In this document: positions 26,003-34,892 of the stretch, in pieces
Layout of the letters: every line of letters starts with the position of its first letter
Numbering within the stretch: position 1 is the first letter of the stretch
Source: JASHPR01 sp963844655
GTDB lineage: Bacteria > Actinomycetota > Actinomycetes > Streptosporangiales > Streptosporangiaceae
Assembly (NCBI GenBank): GCA_963844655.1
Contig: CAWJPA010000004.1
Span: 434,001-498,000 of the forward strand
Length of the DNA: 64,000 nucleotides
Direction: 5' to 3'
Notes under the pieces: model-generated
Databases searched by the model: none
What the model was told of the DNA's origin: nothing
What the model saw: the letters and a program-made list of their open reading frames with translations, nothing else
Made by a program: the position numbers and the translations under genes

Positions 26003-27472
26003 ATGACTGACTCAGCGCAACGGCCCGTGGCGGAAACCAGCCACGCGGGCCCGGGCCTCCTCAAGGGCAAGCTTGGCCTCGGCGATGTCCTGTTCCAGGG
26101 CATCACGCACATCGGGCCCGCCGTGGGCGTGATCTTCACGCTGCCGTTCATCGTCTCCTACGCCGGCGCGGCCGCCCCCGTCGCGCTGCTCGGCGCGGTC
26201 ATCATCATGCTGTTCATCGCCAACACGGTGGCGGAGTTCAGCCGGTACATGCCGTCGACGGGCGGGTACTACTCGTTCGTGCGGCGCGGGCTCGGCCCGC
26301 GGTGGGGATTCCTCGCCGGGTGGAGCTACTTCGCCTATGACCCGCTCGGGCCCCCGGCGGTGCTCGGGTTCCTGGGCTACCTGGCCGAGAACGTGCTGAA
26401 GTCCGGCACCGGGGTGGACATTCCCTGGTGGATTTTTGCCGTGGCCGGGCTGCTGCTGACCTGGGGGCTGATCTACCGCGGCATCGCGGTCTCGACGAAG
26501 ACCGCGGTCCTGCTCGGCACCGCGGAACTGCTGATCATGATCGCGCTGTCGATCAGCTTCCTGGTCTCGCCCGGGGGGAGCGGGAGCTGGAGCTGGACCG
26601 CTCCGTTCAATATCTCCAACTCGCTCCAGGGCGCGCACGGCATCTTGTACGGGATCGTGTTCTCCATCCTGGCGCTGAGCGGGTTCGAGTCCGTGGCGCC
26701 GCTGGCGCGGGAGACACGCGATCCCAAGCGGCTGCTGCCGCGGGCGGTCTTCGGCTCGCTCATCCTGGTCGGGGTGTTCTACGTGTTCGCGGGCTACGCC
26801 GGCATCGTCGGGTGGGGCGTCGACCAGGCCAAGGACCTCGCCACCGCGCCCAACCCGTACTACGAGATGGCCAAGCGCGTCTGGGGCCTGGGCTGGATCT
26901 TCGTGTTCATCGCGATCATCAACAGCGTGCTCGCGATCTCCATCGCCTGCAGCAACGCGGTCACCCGGGTGTGGTACGGCATGGGCTCGGTCGGGGTGCT
27001 GTCCAAGGACCTAGCGAAGATCCAGCCCAAGTACCGAACCCCCAGTAACGCCATTAACCTGCAGATCGGGGTGTCCATCGTGCTGACCATCGCGGTGGGC
27101 CTGTGGATCGGCGCGGCCGACATCTACGGGTTCCTGGGCGACATCATCACCGTGGCCATCATCATCATGTACGCCCTGGCCAACATCTCGCTGTTCCTCT
27201 ACATGCGCCGCGAGCAGGCCGAGCACTTCAAGTGGTGGCGGCACGCGCTGGTCCCGGCGGTCGGCACGCTGCTGCTGCTGCCGGTGATCTACGCGACGTT
27301 CATCCCGCTGCCGCCCTACCCGTTCGTCCTGGTCCCGTACATCGTGGTGGGCTGGATGATCATCGGTGCGCTGTTCATGTGGTACCTCGAGAAGCGCAAG
27401 TCCTCCGACATGATGGCGATGAACGAGGCATTCGAGACAATGGACGCCGAATTCGACCCGACGATCTTGTGA
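26003..27472 (+). CDS. APC-family amino acid permease
   Basis: A 489-residue membrane protein with about 12 transmembrane segments. The N-terminal GDVLFQGITHIGPAVGVIFTLPFIVSYAG and the MPSTGGYYSFVRRGLGPRWGFLAGWSYF region are diagnostic of the amino acid-polyamine-organocation superfamily. ALSGFESVAPLARETRDPKR is the conserved loop after TM6. It imports an amino acid or amine, probably the substrate of the upstream enzymes. It follows the SDR by 51 bases and precedes the esterase by 6, so it belongs to the same unit. It is not especially close to the permease at 5941-7359. Confidence 0.9.
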   Translation: MTDSAQRPVAETSHAGPGLLKGKLGLGDVLFQGITHIGPAVGVIFTLPFIVSYAGAAAPVALLGAVIIMLFIANTVAEFSRYMPSTGGYYSFVRRGLGPRWGFLAGWSYFAYDPLGPPAVLGFLGYLAENVLKSGTGVDIPWWIFAVAGLLLTWGLIYRGIAVSTKTAVLLGTAELLIMIALSISFLVSPGGSGSWSWTAPFNISNSLQGAHGILYGIVFSILALSGFESVAPLARETRDPKRLLPRAVFGSLILVGVFYVFAGYAGIVGWGVDQAKDLATAPNPYYEMAKRVWGLGWIFVFIAIINSVLAISIACSNAVTRVWYGMGSVGVLSKDLAKIQPKYRTPSNAINLQIGVSIVLTIAVGLWIGAADIYGFLGDIITVAIIIMYALANISLFLYMRREQAEHFKWWRHALVPAVGTLLLLPVIYATFIPLPPYPFVLVPYIVVGWMIIGALFMWYLEKRKSSDMMAMNEAFETMDAEFDPTIL

Positions 27473-27478
27473 GGCCCG

Positions 27479-28453
27479 ATGCCGCCGACCCCGGGGCACC
27501 CGCCCTTCGACCCTGAGCTCATCCCCGCCCTCGAGGAGGCCTACGCCGAAGCGCCCGTCACGCTGACGCCGGAGAACCTGGCCGTCAGCAGGCAGGCGGA
27601 GCTCGACGCGACGCCGAGCCTGGAGGACCTGGCCGAGGGCGGGGCCGAGATCGAGGAGCGGCTGGTCCCGGGGCCGGACGGCGCCCCGGACGTCTCCCTG
27701 CTCATCGCCCGGCCGCCGGGCCGCGACGGCCTGCTGCCCGGGCTGTTCCACACTCACGGCGGCGGCATGGTGATGGGGAACAACCGGACCGGCCTGGATT
27801 CCATGATCGACTGGGTGACCGACCCGGGGCTGGTGATCGTTTCAGTGGAGTACCGGCTGGCTCCCGAGCACCCGTTCCCGGCCGGGACCGAGGACTGCTA
27901 CGCGGGACTGGCCTGGACCGCCGCGCACGCGGCGGAGCTGGGCATCGACGCGCGGCAGCTGATCGTCGGAGGCGGCAGCGCGGGCGGCGGCCTCGCTGCC
28001 GCCTGCTCGCTGATGGCCAGGGACCGCGGCGGCCCGGCCCTGGCCGGGCAGATGCTGATCTACCCGATGCTCGATGACCGGTTCGTGACCGGGTCCAGCC
28101 AGGAGCTCGACGGGGAGGGCATCTGGGACTACCCGTCCAACGCGACGGCGTGGACCATGCTGCTCGGGGACCGGCGCGGCCAGGACGGTGTCTCTGAGTA
28201 CGCGGCGCCGGCCCGGGCCACCGACCTGTCCGGGCTGCCTCCCGCGTACGTGGAGCTGGGCAGCGTGGAGACGTTCCGCGACGAGGACCTCGACTACGCC
28301 CGGCGGATCTGGTCCGCCGGGGGGAGCGCCGAGCTGCACGTGTGGCCGGGCGGGTACCACGCCTTCGAGCTGATCTCGCCCGACTCGGCGCTCGCCGCCG
28401 CGGCCCTGCAGGTCAGGCTCGACTGGCTCCGGCGCCTGCTCCGGGCCCACTGA
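27479..28453 (+). CDS. HSL-family alpha/beta hydrolase (esterase/lipase)
   Basis: A 324-residue hydrolase of the hormone-sensitive lipase family. It has the oxyanion motif HTHGGGMVMGN, VSVEYRLAPEHPFPAGTEDCYAGL, and a nucleophile elbow GGGSAGGG. The later VELGSVETFRDEDLDYA carries the acid, and WPGGYHAFELISPDS the His. It cleaves carboxyl esters or lactones in the cytosol. It lies only 6 bases after the permease stop, so the two are co-transcribed, suggesting the imported compound may be an ester or acylated form. Confidence 0.88.
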   Translation: MPPTPGHPPFDPELIPALEEAYAEAPVTLTPENLAVSRQAELDATPSLEDLAEGGAEIEERLVPGPDGAPDVSLLIARPPGRDGLLPGLFHTHGGGMVMGNNRTGLDSMIDWVTDPGLVIVSVEYRLAPEHPFPAGTEDCYAGLAWTAAHAAELGIDARQLIVGGGSAGGGLAAACSLMARDRGGPALAGQMLIYPMLDDRFVTGSSQELDGEGIWDYPSNATAWTMLLGDRRGQDGVSEYAAPARATDLSGLPPAYVELGSVETFRDEDLDYARRIWSAGGSAELHVWPGGYHAFELISPDSALAAAALQVRLDWLRRLLRAH

Positions 28454-28465
28454 TAGCGTCCGGCC

Positions 28466-28861
28466 ATGGGCATCCCGCTGAGCGAGGCGATACTCAAACT
28501 GATCGACGGCAAGAACTACGCCGTGCTGGCCACCGTCAACCGGGACGGCAGCCCGCAGACCTCGGTCGTGTGGGTCGGCCGCGACGGTGAGGACCTGCTG
28601 TTCTCGACCGTGGAGGGACGCAGAAAACACCGGAACATGCTGCGCGACCCGCGGGTGAGCGTCAGCGTGATCGACTGGGAGGACCCGGAGAATTACATCG
28701 AGCTGCGCGGCCGGGTGACGATCGCACCGGACCCCGACCGGAAGGTCGACACGTGGCTGTCCTGGAAGTACGACGGCCGGGACCCCGGCCCGGACCGGCC
28801 CGGCGCGGTCAGGGTGGTCGTACGGATGGTGGTGGAGAAGGCCGCCGGCCACGCCGCCTGA
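28466..28861 (+). CDS. PPOX-class (F420/FMN split-barrel) oxidoreductase
   Basis: A 131-residue split beta-barrel protein: NYAVLATVNRDGSPQTSVVWVGRDGEDLLFSTVEGRRKHRNMLRDPRVSVSVIDWEDPENYIELRGRVTIA covers most of the domain. The KHRNMLRDPRVS stretch and small size match the actinobacterial PPOX group that uses F420 or FMN. The reaction is unknown. It starts 13 bases after the esterase and probably ends the operon. It is convergent with the VOC gene. Confidence 0.85.
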   Translation: MGIPLSEAILKLIDGKNYAVLATVNRDGSPQTSVVWVGRDGEDLLFSTVEGRRKHRNMLRDPRVSVSVIDWEDPENYIELRGRVTIAPDPDRKVDTWLSWKYDGRDPGPDRPGAVRVVVRMVVEKAAGHAA

Positions 28862-28884
28862 CGCACCGGGCCAGGACGGCCGGG

Positions 28885-29283
28885 TCAGGACGGCGGCGCG
28901 AAGAACTCCAGCGCGATGCCATCCGGGTCGCGGAAGGAGATGCCGGAGCCGTAGTGGGCGTCCTTGATCCCGCCGTGCGCGATTCCCAGCTCCTCCAGGC
29001 GTGTGACCCACGTCTGCAGCTCACCGCGGTCGCGGCACGCGAACGCCACGTGGTCCAGGCCGGTGCGGTGCTCGTCGAACCGGTCATCCGCGCCACCGGG
29101 ATGGGTGTGCAAGCCGAGCAGCTGCCCCCCGCCGAGCACGAACACGGTGTGGTGAAAGCCGCCGGCCTCCTCGTCCTCATCGAGAACGGGCTCGGTGCCC
29201 AGCAGCCCGGCATACCAGCGGGTGCTTCGCTCGAGATCGGTCACGGTCACGGCGACGTGGGTGATCGGCGGGAACTCTGGCAC
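28885..29283 (-). CDS. VOC-family (glyoxalase/bleomycin-resistance fold) protein
   Basis: A 132-residue vicinal-oxygen-chelate protein with two beta-alpha-beta-beta-beta modules. Module 1 is THVAVTVTDLERSTRWYAGLLGTEPVLD; module 2 is LDHVAFACRDRGELQTWVTRLEEL followed by GSGISFRDPDGIALEFFAP. The metal-ligand positions (His8 region, His in LDHVAF, Glu in ALEFF) are present, so it could be an active lyase or dioxygenase; the substrate is not deducible. The start is GTG with GAGGAGG 7 bases upstream. Confidence 0.88.
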   Translation of the reverse strand: MPEFPPITHVAVTVTDLERSTRWYAGLLGTEPVLDEDEEAGGFHHTVFVLGGGQLLGLHTHPGGADDRFDEHRTGLDHVAFACRDRGELQTWVTRLEELGIAHGGIKDAHYGSGISFRDPDGIALEFFAPPS

Positions 29284-29372
29284 GGAGAACCTCCTCGTTG
29301 ATGGTGCACATATTCAACCGTTCAGCCAGGCCAGACGTGTGGTTTCGCGAATCACCGACAGCCGCACATCGC

Positions 29373-30089
29373 TTAGCTGCTCACGCCGGCTCGGTGGCCG
29401 GCGGTGATCGTGGTGTAGAGCCACTCGTCGATGAGCCTGGCCACGGACGACGTGGGCCGCCCGAGGTAGGCCCCGATCTGCCCCGGGGCCACGCCCAGCC
29501 CGCGGGCCTCGGCTTCGAGGTCCTGCGCCCAGCCCCGGCACGCCGTGAGGTGCCGGAGGAACGCCGCGTCGTCCCGGCCTGCCCCGGTGCGCAGGGAGAT
29601 CGCGTTGTCCCAGGGCGTGATGGCGAGCGGGCGGATGAAGTAGAGCAGCTTGGCCGCGGCCGTGGGGCCGAACGCCCGGGTCCGGCCCGCCATGCTGACG
29701 GACGCAGGGCGCAGGTACACGCCGGCGTACGCACGGCTGGCCGCCTCCAGTTCGGCGTCCGTCAGCCGCGCGAGGCGCTGGTCCGGGCGCGGCAGCAGGT
29801 CCTGGCTGGCGGGCCACCACCCGGCGACGGAGTCCCCGAACACGTCGGGCTGGCCCGGCCCGGGATAGCCGATCCGGCACCCCCACTGGTTGAGCCACCG
29901 GTGCAGGCGCGCGGCCTGTGCGGGGTCGGCGAGATCGGGCTGCTCACCGACGTCACGCTGGGCCGCGTCCAGCGTGAGATCGGCCCTGGCACTGGCGGAC
30001 AGCGAAAGAACGCGAGCCATCGCCGGCAGCGTGGGCGGCCGCAGCGGGGGCGGCCCTGATCCCGGTGCGGGCGTGCGCTGCCGTGGCAT
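29373..30089 (-). CDS. Conserved-looking protein of unknown function
   Basis: A 238-residue soluble protein that I do not recognise. The first 25 residues are Pro/Arg-rich. A helical body follows, with HRWLNQWGCRIGYPGPGQPDVFGDSVAGWW, then LYFIRPLAITPWDNAISLRTG, and LGVAPGQIGAYLGRPTSSVARLIDEWLYTTIT, which resembles a helix-turn-helix in spacing. The ATG at 30089 is supported by a strong GAGGGGG ribosome site. It is a single gene upstream of nothing obvious; the CsbD gene lies behind it in the same direction. No function is assigned. Confidence 0.6.
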   Translation of the reverse strand: MPRQRTPAPGSGPPPLRPPTLPAMARVLSLSASARADLTLDAAQRDVGEQPDLADPAQAARLHRWLNQWGCRIGYPGPGQPDVFGDSVAGWWPASQDLLPRPDQRLARLTDAELEAASRAYAGVYLRPASVSMAGRTRAFGPTAAAKLLYFIRPLAITPWDNAISLRTGAGRDDAAFLRHLTACRGWAQDLEAEARGLGVAPGQIGAYLGRPTSSVARLIDEWLYTTITAGHRAGVSS

Positions 30090-30210
30090 GCCACCACCCC
30101 CTCACCGGACCAGGCGCCGCCGACGCCGTCAGCGTAGTGAGGGGCAGTGACAAGGACCGGACCGGCTCAGGTTCGTGCTTGAGCGCGGTCCGGGTCAGAC
30201 GGTCTGCTAG

Positions 30211-30384
30211 CTACTTCTTGAAGGCGTCCTTGACCTTCTCGCCCGCCTGCTTGATGTCTCCCTTGGACTCCTCCACCCGGCCCTCGGCCTCGAGGCCCGG
30301 GTCGTCGGCAGCCTTGCCGACGTTCTTCTTGACCTTGCCCTTCATCTGCTGCACCTTGTTGGCCGCCTTGTTCTCGGCGCTCAT
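30211..30384 (-). CDS. CsbD-family stress protein
   Basis: A 57-residue highly charged protein, MSAENKAANKVQQMKGKVKK at the start and ending KQAGEKVKDAFKK. The repeated G-K-V/A-E pattern is the CsbD signature. CsbD-like proteins are small, hydrophilic and often under general-stress sigma factors in Gram-positive bacteria; their action is unknown. AAGGG lies 9 bases before the ATG. I could not find a confident stress-sigma promoter upstream. Confidence 0.88.
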   Translation of the reverse strand: MSAENKAANKVQQMKGKVKKNVGKAADDPGLEAEGRVEESKGDIKQAGEKVKDAFKK

Positions 30385-30455
30385 GTCGTCATCCCTTCGT
30401 CGGTTATCGCTGACCTAGCTGTCCGGCGCCGCCGGCCTGAAACATGGGCCGCGGT

Positions 30456-30473
30456 GTACTCCGCCGGGAGTAC
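30456..30473. promoter_or_regulatory. Perfect inverted repeat between csbD and mmpL genes
   Basis: GTACTCCGCCGGGAGTAC has 7-base perfect arms around GCCG. It lies 72 bases upstream of the CsbD start and 114 bases upstream of the MmpL start. It could be an operator for either or a small hairpin; no regulator gene is adjacent. Confidence 0.45.
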
Positions 30474-30586
30474 GCCGGGGCGAGTAGACGGCCCTCCAGG
30501 TGTCTCCGGCCGTACGACGCCTGCCGGGGGCGTGATCGCGAGCATGGAGCGGTCAGCACCCACGCGGCCCCGCAGGAGACCGAGCC

Positions 30587-32833
30587 ATGTCGCAGCTACC
30601 CGCCGTACCCGCCACTCAGCGCCCGGCCGCCGCGGGCCCGGGCCACCCGCGCCCCGGGCGCCGCAGCCCGCTCGGCCGGCTCGGGCTCGGCTGCTACCGC
30701 CACCGCTGGCTCACCCTCGCCGTCTGGGTCGCCGGGCTGGCCTGCCTGATCACGCTGTGGACCAGGTTCGGCGCGGGCTACGACAACAGCTTCAGCGGCA
30801 GCGATCCGGGTCAGGCCGTGCTGAACGCGCATTTCCACCGCCAGTCCGGGGACCAGCTCACCCTGGCCATCCGTTCCAGGCAGGACATCCGCTCCCCCGC
30901 CACGGCGGCCCAGGTCGCCCGCGCGCTGGCCCCGCTGCGGCACGCGGCCGGGGTCACGTCGGTGACCAGCCCGTACCAGGCAGCGGGGCAGATCTCCCGG
31001 GACGGCCATATCGCGTTCGCGACCGTCCAGTTCAGCAAGCCGGGTTCGGCCATCGCGAACAGCGAGGCGCTGGCGCTGATGCAGGACGCGCGGGCGGCGT
31101 CCGGCCACGGCGTGACGTTCAGCCTCGGCGGCGACGTGGTCGACCTGGCCGAGACCCCGTACGGCGGCCCGACCGAGGGCGTCGGCGTGGTCGCGGCCGC
31201 GATCGTGCTGCTGATCGCGTTCGGGTCGCTGCTGGCCATGGGGCTGCCGGTGGTCACCGCGCTGTTCGACATCGGCTGCGGCCTGGCGCTGATCGCGCTG
31301 CTCGGGCACATCGTCCCGGCGCCGTCGTTCTCACCGATCGTCGCGGGCATGATCGGCCTCGGGGTCGGCATCGACTACGCGCTGTTCATCGTGACCAGGT
31401 TCCGCGAGGCCCTGCGGGCCGGTGAAGCGCCCCAGGACGCGGTGGTGACGGCGATGGGCACCGCGGGGCGGTCCGTGCTCACCGCGGGCGCGACCGTGGC
31501 CATCGGGGTGCTCGGCCTGCTCGTGCTGCGGCAGCCGCTGCTGAACGGCGTCGCGGTCGCCGCGGCCGTCACGGTCGCGATGACCGTGGCCGGTTCGCTG
31601 ACCCTGCTCCCCGCGCTGCTGGGCTTCACCGGCACCCGGCTGGCCAAGCCCTCACGGTGGCGGCTGCGACGGCCGGCCGGAGGTCGGCCCGAGCGGACGC
31701 CACGCGGGGGGGTGCTGGGGGGTCGTCCCCCCCGGGCAACACGGCCGGCGGCTGAGCGGTGGGCTGGGGTCGTGCAGCGGCGGCCGGTGATCGCCGCGGT
31801 GCTGTCCGCCGCCGCTATCCTCGCGCTGGCCGCGCCCGCGCTGGGGCTGAAGCTGAGCTTCCCCGACGAGTCCGCCGAGGCGCGGGGCACCATGGGCTAC
31901 GCGACGTACGCCACCATGGCCCAGGGGTTCGGCCCCGGGTTCGACGCGCCGCTGATCATCGCGGCCACACTGCCGCCAGGGTCCGCGGACACGTCCCGGC
32001 TCGCTGTATCGCATCTCGCGGATGCGGTCCGGGACACGCCCGGCGTGGCCGGCGTGACGCCAGCCCGGGTGAGCCCCGACGGGCGGGCCGCGATGATGAT
32101 CGCCTATCCGGCCACCGGGGAGCAGGACCCGGCCACCGACACGCTGGTGAACCGGATCACCGGGACCGTTCTGCCGCGGGCCACCGCCGGGACACCGATC
32201 CGGGCCTACGTCACCGGGCCGAACGCGGGCAACGTGGCGTTCGCCGGCGTGGTGAGCCAGCGGCTGCCGTGGCTGGTCGCGATCGTGGTCGGCGTGTCGA
32301 TGGTGGTGCTGACGGTCGCGTTCCGCTCGGTCACGGTGGCGGTCAAGGCCGCGGTGATGAACCTGCTGTCGATCTCGGCCGCCTATGGGGTGCTGGTGCT
32401 GGTCACGCAGCACGGCTGGGGCCGTCAGCTGTTCGGGTTCCCTGAGAACATGCCGGTGACCACCTGGGTGCCGATCTTCCTGTTCGTGATCCTGTTCGGC
32501 CTGTCCATGGACTACGAGGTGTTCCTGATCTCGCGGATCCGCGAGGTCTACGACGAGACCGGGGACAACGCGCTCGCCGTCGCCCGCGGCCTGTCCAGCA
32601 CCGCCCGGGTGATCACGGCCGCCGCGGCGATCATGGTGGTGGTGTTCCTGTCGTTCGTGCTCGGCGCGAACGTCTCGGTCAAGCAGGTCGGCCTGGGCCT
32701 GGCGGCCGCGGTGCTGATCGACGCGACGCTGGTCCGGCTGGTGCTGGTTCCGGCGGTGATGGAACTGCTGGGCCGGGCGAACTGGTGGCTGCCGCGCCCG
32801 CTGGCCCGGATGCTGCCGCAGCCGGGGCGGTGA
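30587..32833 (+). CDS. MMPL-family (RND-type) transporter
   Basis: A 748-residue inner-membrane protein with two homologous halves, each with one leading transmembrane helix, an extracellular porter domain, and five more helices. The first half has SFSPIVAGMIGLGVGIDYALFIVTRFREAL, the second FVILFGLSMDYEVFLISRIREVYDETGDN; both carry the GxxxDY motif for proton coupling. MMPL proteins export lipids or hydrophobic compounds. GGAG lies upstream of the ATG. The linker between halves (about residues 360-390) is Arg/Pro/Gly-rich and contains a G6/C7 hairpin at the DNA level. Its 3-prime end overlaps the antisense kinase gene by 155 bases. Confidence 0.92.
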   Translation: MSQLPAVPATQRPAAAGPGHPRPGRRSPLGRLGLGCYRHRWLTLAVWVAGLACLITLWTRFGAGYDNSFSGSDPGQAVLNAHFHRQSGDQLTLAIRSRQDIRSPATAAQVARALAPLRHAAGVTSVTSPYQAAGQISRDGHIAFATVQFSKPGSAIANSEALALMQDARAASGHGVTFSLGGDVVDLAETPYGGPTEGVGVVAAAIVLLIAFGSLLAMGLPVVTALFDIGCGLALIALLGHIVPAPSFSPIVAGMIGLGVGIDYALFIVTRFREALRAGEAPQDAVVTAMGTAGRSVLTAGATVAIGVLGLLVLRQPLLNGVAVAAAVTVAMTVAGSLTLLPALLGFTGTRLAKPSRWRLRRPAGGRPERTPRGGVLGGRPPRATRPAAERWAGVVQRRPVIAAVLSAAAILALAAPALGLKLSFPDESAEARGTMGYATYATMAQGFGPGFDAPLIIAATLPPGSADTSRLAVSHLADAVRDTPGVAGVTPARVSPDGRAAMMIAYPATGEQDPATDTLVNRITGTVLPRATAGTPIRAYVTGPNAGNVAFAGVVSQRLPWLVAIVVGVSMVVLTVAFRSVTVAVKAAVMNLLSISAAYGVLVLVTQHGWGRQLFGFPENMPVTTWVPIFLFVILFGLSMDYEVFLISRIREVYDETGDNALAVARGLSSTARVITAAAAIMVVVFLSFVLGANVSVKQVGLGLAAAVLIDATLVRLVLVPAVMELLGRANWWLPRPLARMLPQPGR
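31717..31733 (+). repeat. G6-TCGT-C7 hairpin inside the mmpL linker
   Basis: Six Gs, TCGT and seven Cs form a perfect 6-base stem. It resembles the GC hairpins common between actinomycete genes but lies in frame within the coding region for the cytoplasmic linker between transporter halves. It is flanked by another G6 run at 31706-31712. Confidence 0.6.
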
Positions 32834-34892
32834 CCGGGACCCGCCCGGCGATCGCGGTCCCGGCGCCGGGGCGGGCATCGATCTGGAGCGACCCGCCCAG
32901 CGCGGCCAGCCGGTCGGACATGTGCTGCAGCCCCGTGCCCGACTGACCGGGGCCGGAACCGTCGAAGCCCGGCCCGTCGTCCTCCACCCGGAACGCGACC
33001 TCCCCGTCCGACTCCCCGAGCCGGATGCGGACGGTCGCGTCCGGCGCGTGCCGGGCGGCGTTCTGCAGCGCCTCGGCACAGCAGAAGTACACGGCGGTCT
33101 CGACGTCGGGCGGGTACCGGCCGGTCCCGTCGGTGTCGACGGTGACCGGCTGTGCCGCCCGGCTCGCGTGCGCGGCGATCGCGGCGGGCAGGCCCTGGTC
33201 GGCGAGGACCGGAGGATAGATGCCGCGGGCGAGCTCGCGCAGCCCGGCCAGCGCGTCGCGGGTGTCGTCCTTGAGCCGGGCGAGCAGGGTGTGCTCGCGG
33301 CCGGCGTCCTCCCCGGCCAGGGACTCCGCCTGAGCCAGCCCGGCCGCGATGGCCAGCAGCCGCTGCTGGGCCCCGTCGTGGATGTCGCGCTCAATCCGCC
33401 GCCGCTGGTCGTCCTGGGCGGTCACGATCCGCAGCCGCGAGGCCCGGAGCTCGTCCAGCCGTTCGCTCAGCTGCTCGGTGAGGCCGACGTTGCGCAGCAG
33501 CAGCCCGGCCTGGGCAGCGAGGTCGCCGATGAGCTTGCCCTCGGCGGGGGTGAGCGGCTCACCGCGACGCTTGGCCACCGACAGCGCGCCGAGCACTTCG
33601 CCCTGGTGCCGGACGGGCGTGACCCGGTCGGCGCCGGTGATCTGCGGCGTGCCGTCCGGGGCCAGAGCCACTGCGGCGGGCGGGTCGGCGTCCGGGGGCC
33701 AGGACGCGCCGGCCCGGAGCTCGCCGCCGCGGCGCAGCCACACATCGGCCCGGCCGGCGCCGGTCCCCTCGGCCAGGATCCTGGCCATGCGGGGCAGCGC
33801 CTCCTCGGTGGCGTAGGTTCCGCCGATCTGCCCGGCGAACTGGCTCAGCGCCTCGTACGGGGTGGCCCGCTGGCCGTACACGAGCCGGTTCGCGACGCGC
33901 TGCACCCGTTCCCGCAGCGGCTGGAAACCGACCGCGACCACCGCGGTGGCCAGGATGGACAGGCCGAGGTTGGGCCGTGAGCCGGTTCCGGCCAGCGAGC
34001 CCGAGCCCAGGGAGCCGACCCCGGCCACGATCACGACGTAGACCGCGGTGATGAACGCGGCCAGCGAGCCGTAGACGATCGTTTTGCTGATCACGACGTC
34101 GATGTCGTACAGCCGGTACCGGAAGATCGCGATTCCGGCAGCGACCGGGATCAACGGGCCCAGGACCAGGAACGCGACCAGCGGGTTGTTGAGCACCAGG
34201 CCGGTGACGACCAGCCCGGCCGCGGTAACCACACCTGCGTACGCGAACCACTTGATCTGCTGGCGCACCGCGGCCGGCGACCGCCGGTACCGGACCACGC
34301 ACGCGGCGGCCGCCACCACGGACAGCGGGATCAGGGCGGTCTGCAGGGTATTGAGCACTGGGTCGGCCAGACTGTCCGGGATCAGCCGAACCGGCGACGC
34401 CTGGATGACGGAGTTCTGGGCCCGCAAGGCCGCCCCGGACGTGGCGGCCAGGATCACCATCAGCGCCTCCACCGTGACGAGGATCCAGGCCACCACCCGC
34501 CAGCGCGGGGACGGCAGCCTGCCGTCCGGGAACACCAGCAGGGCCAGGGGGAACAACAGCCCGAGCTCGCCCGAGATGGCACCGGCCCAAGCCACCCAGG
34601 GCGCCGCCGGCGAGGCGGCGCCCGCCTGGGTGACGTATTCCGCGTAAGCGTCGGTGGCCAGCCCGGCCGCGAATCCCAGCCCCTCGGCCAGGAACAGCCA
34701 GCCGATCGGGTTGCCGGGCCGATAACCGGCCACGATCGCGCCCACGACGGCGAACGCCAGCAGCACGGGCGCGAACGCGAACGCGTCCATCAGGTTCCCG
34801 GCCGCGACACCGTAGCTGGCGCTCACGCCCAGCGCGACCACGGTCGCGGCGAACAGCCCCGCGGCCAGCAGCCCGGTCCGGGACCGGGTCAC
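32679..34892 (-). CDS. Membrane sensor histidine kinase (NarL-type), second of a tandem pair
   Basis: A 737-residue protein with an N-terminal membrane region of about 8-9 segments (residues 1-290), then a GAF-like domain (about 330-480). The HisKA_3 dimerisation helix QDDQRRRIERDIHDGAQQRLLAI carries the phospho-acceptor His. An HATPase_c follows (EALQNAARHAP N box, VEDDGPGFDGSG G1 box, GTGLQHMSDRLAALGG G2 box). The last roughly 50 residues are a Pro/Ala-rich tail encoded antisense to the end of mmpL. The GTG start overlaps the stop of the first kinase (GTGA). No response regulator lies nearby. Confidence 0.88.
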   Translation of the reverse strand: MTRSRTGLLAAGLFAATVVALGVSASYGVAAGNLMDAFAFAPVLLAFAVVGAIVAGYRPGNPIGWLFLAEGLGFAAGLATDAYAEYVTQAGAASPAAPWVAWAGAISGELGLLFPLALLVFPDGRLPSPRWRVVAWILVTVEALMVILAATSGAALRAQNSVIQASPVRLIPDSLADPVLNTLQTALIPLSVVAAAACVVRYRRSPAAVRQQIKWFAYAGVVTAAGLVVTGLVLNNPLVAFLVLGPLIPVAAGIAIFRYRLYDIDVVISKTIVYGSLAAFITAVYVVIVAGVGSLGSGSLAGTGSRPNLGLSILATAVVAVGFQPLRERVQRVANRLVYGQRATPYEALSQFAGQIGGTYATEEALPRMARILAEGTGAGRADVWLRRGGELRAGASWPPDADPPAAVALAPDGTPQITGADRVTPVRHQGEVLGALSVAKRRGEPLTPAEGKLIGDLAAQAGLLLRNVGLTEQLSERLDELRASRLRIVTAQDDQRRRIERDIHDGAQQRLLAIAAGLAQAESLAGEDAGREHTLLARLKDDTRDALAGLRELARGIYPPVLADQGLPAAIAAHASRAAQPVTVDTDGTGRYPPDVETAVYFCCAEALQNAARHAPDATVRIRLGESDGEVAFRVEDDGPGFDGSGPGQSGTGLQHMSDRLAALGGSLQIDARPGAGTAIAGRVPVTAPAAAASGPAGAAATSSPGPAVPSPPEPAPAGPASRRSAPRPPGPGRPA

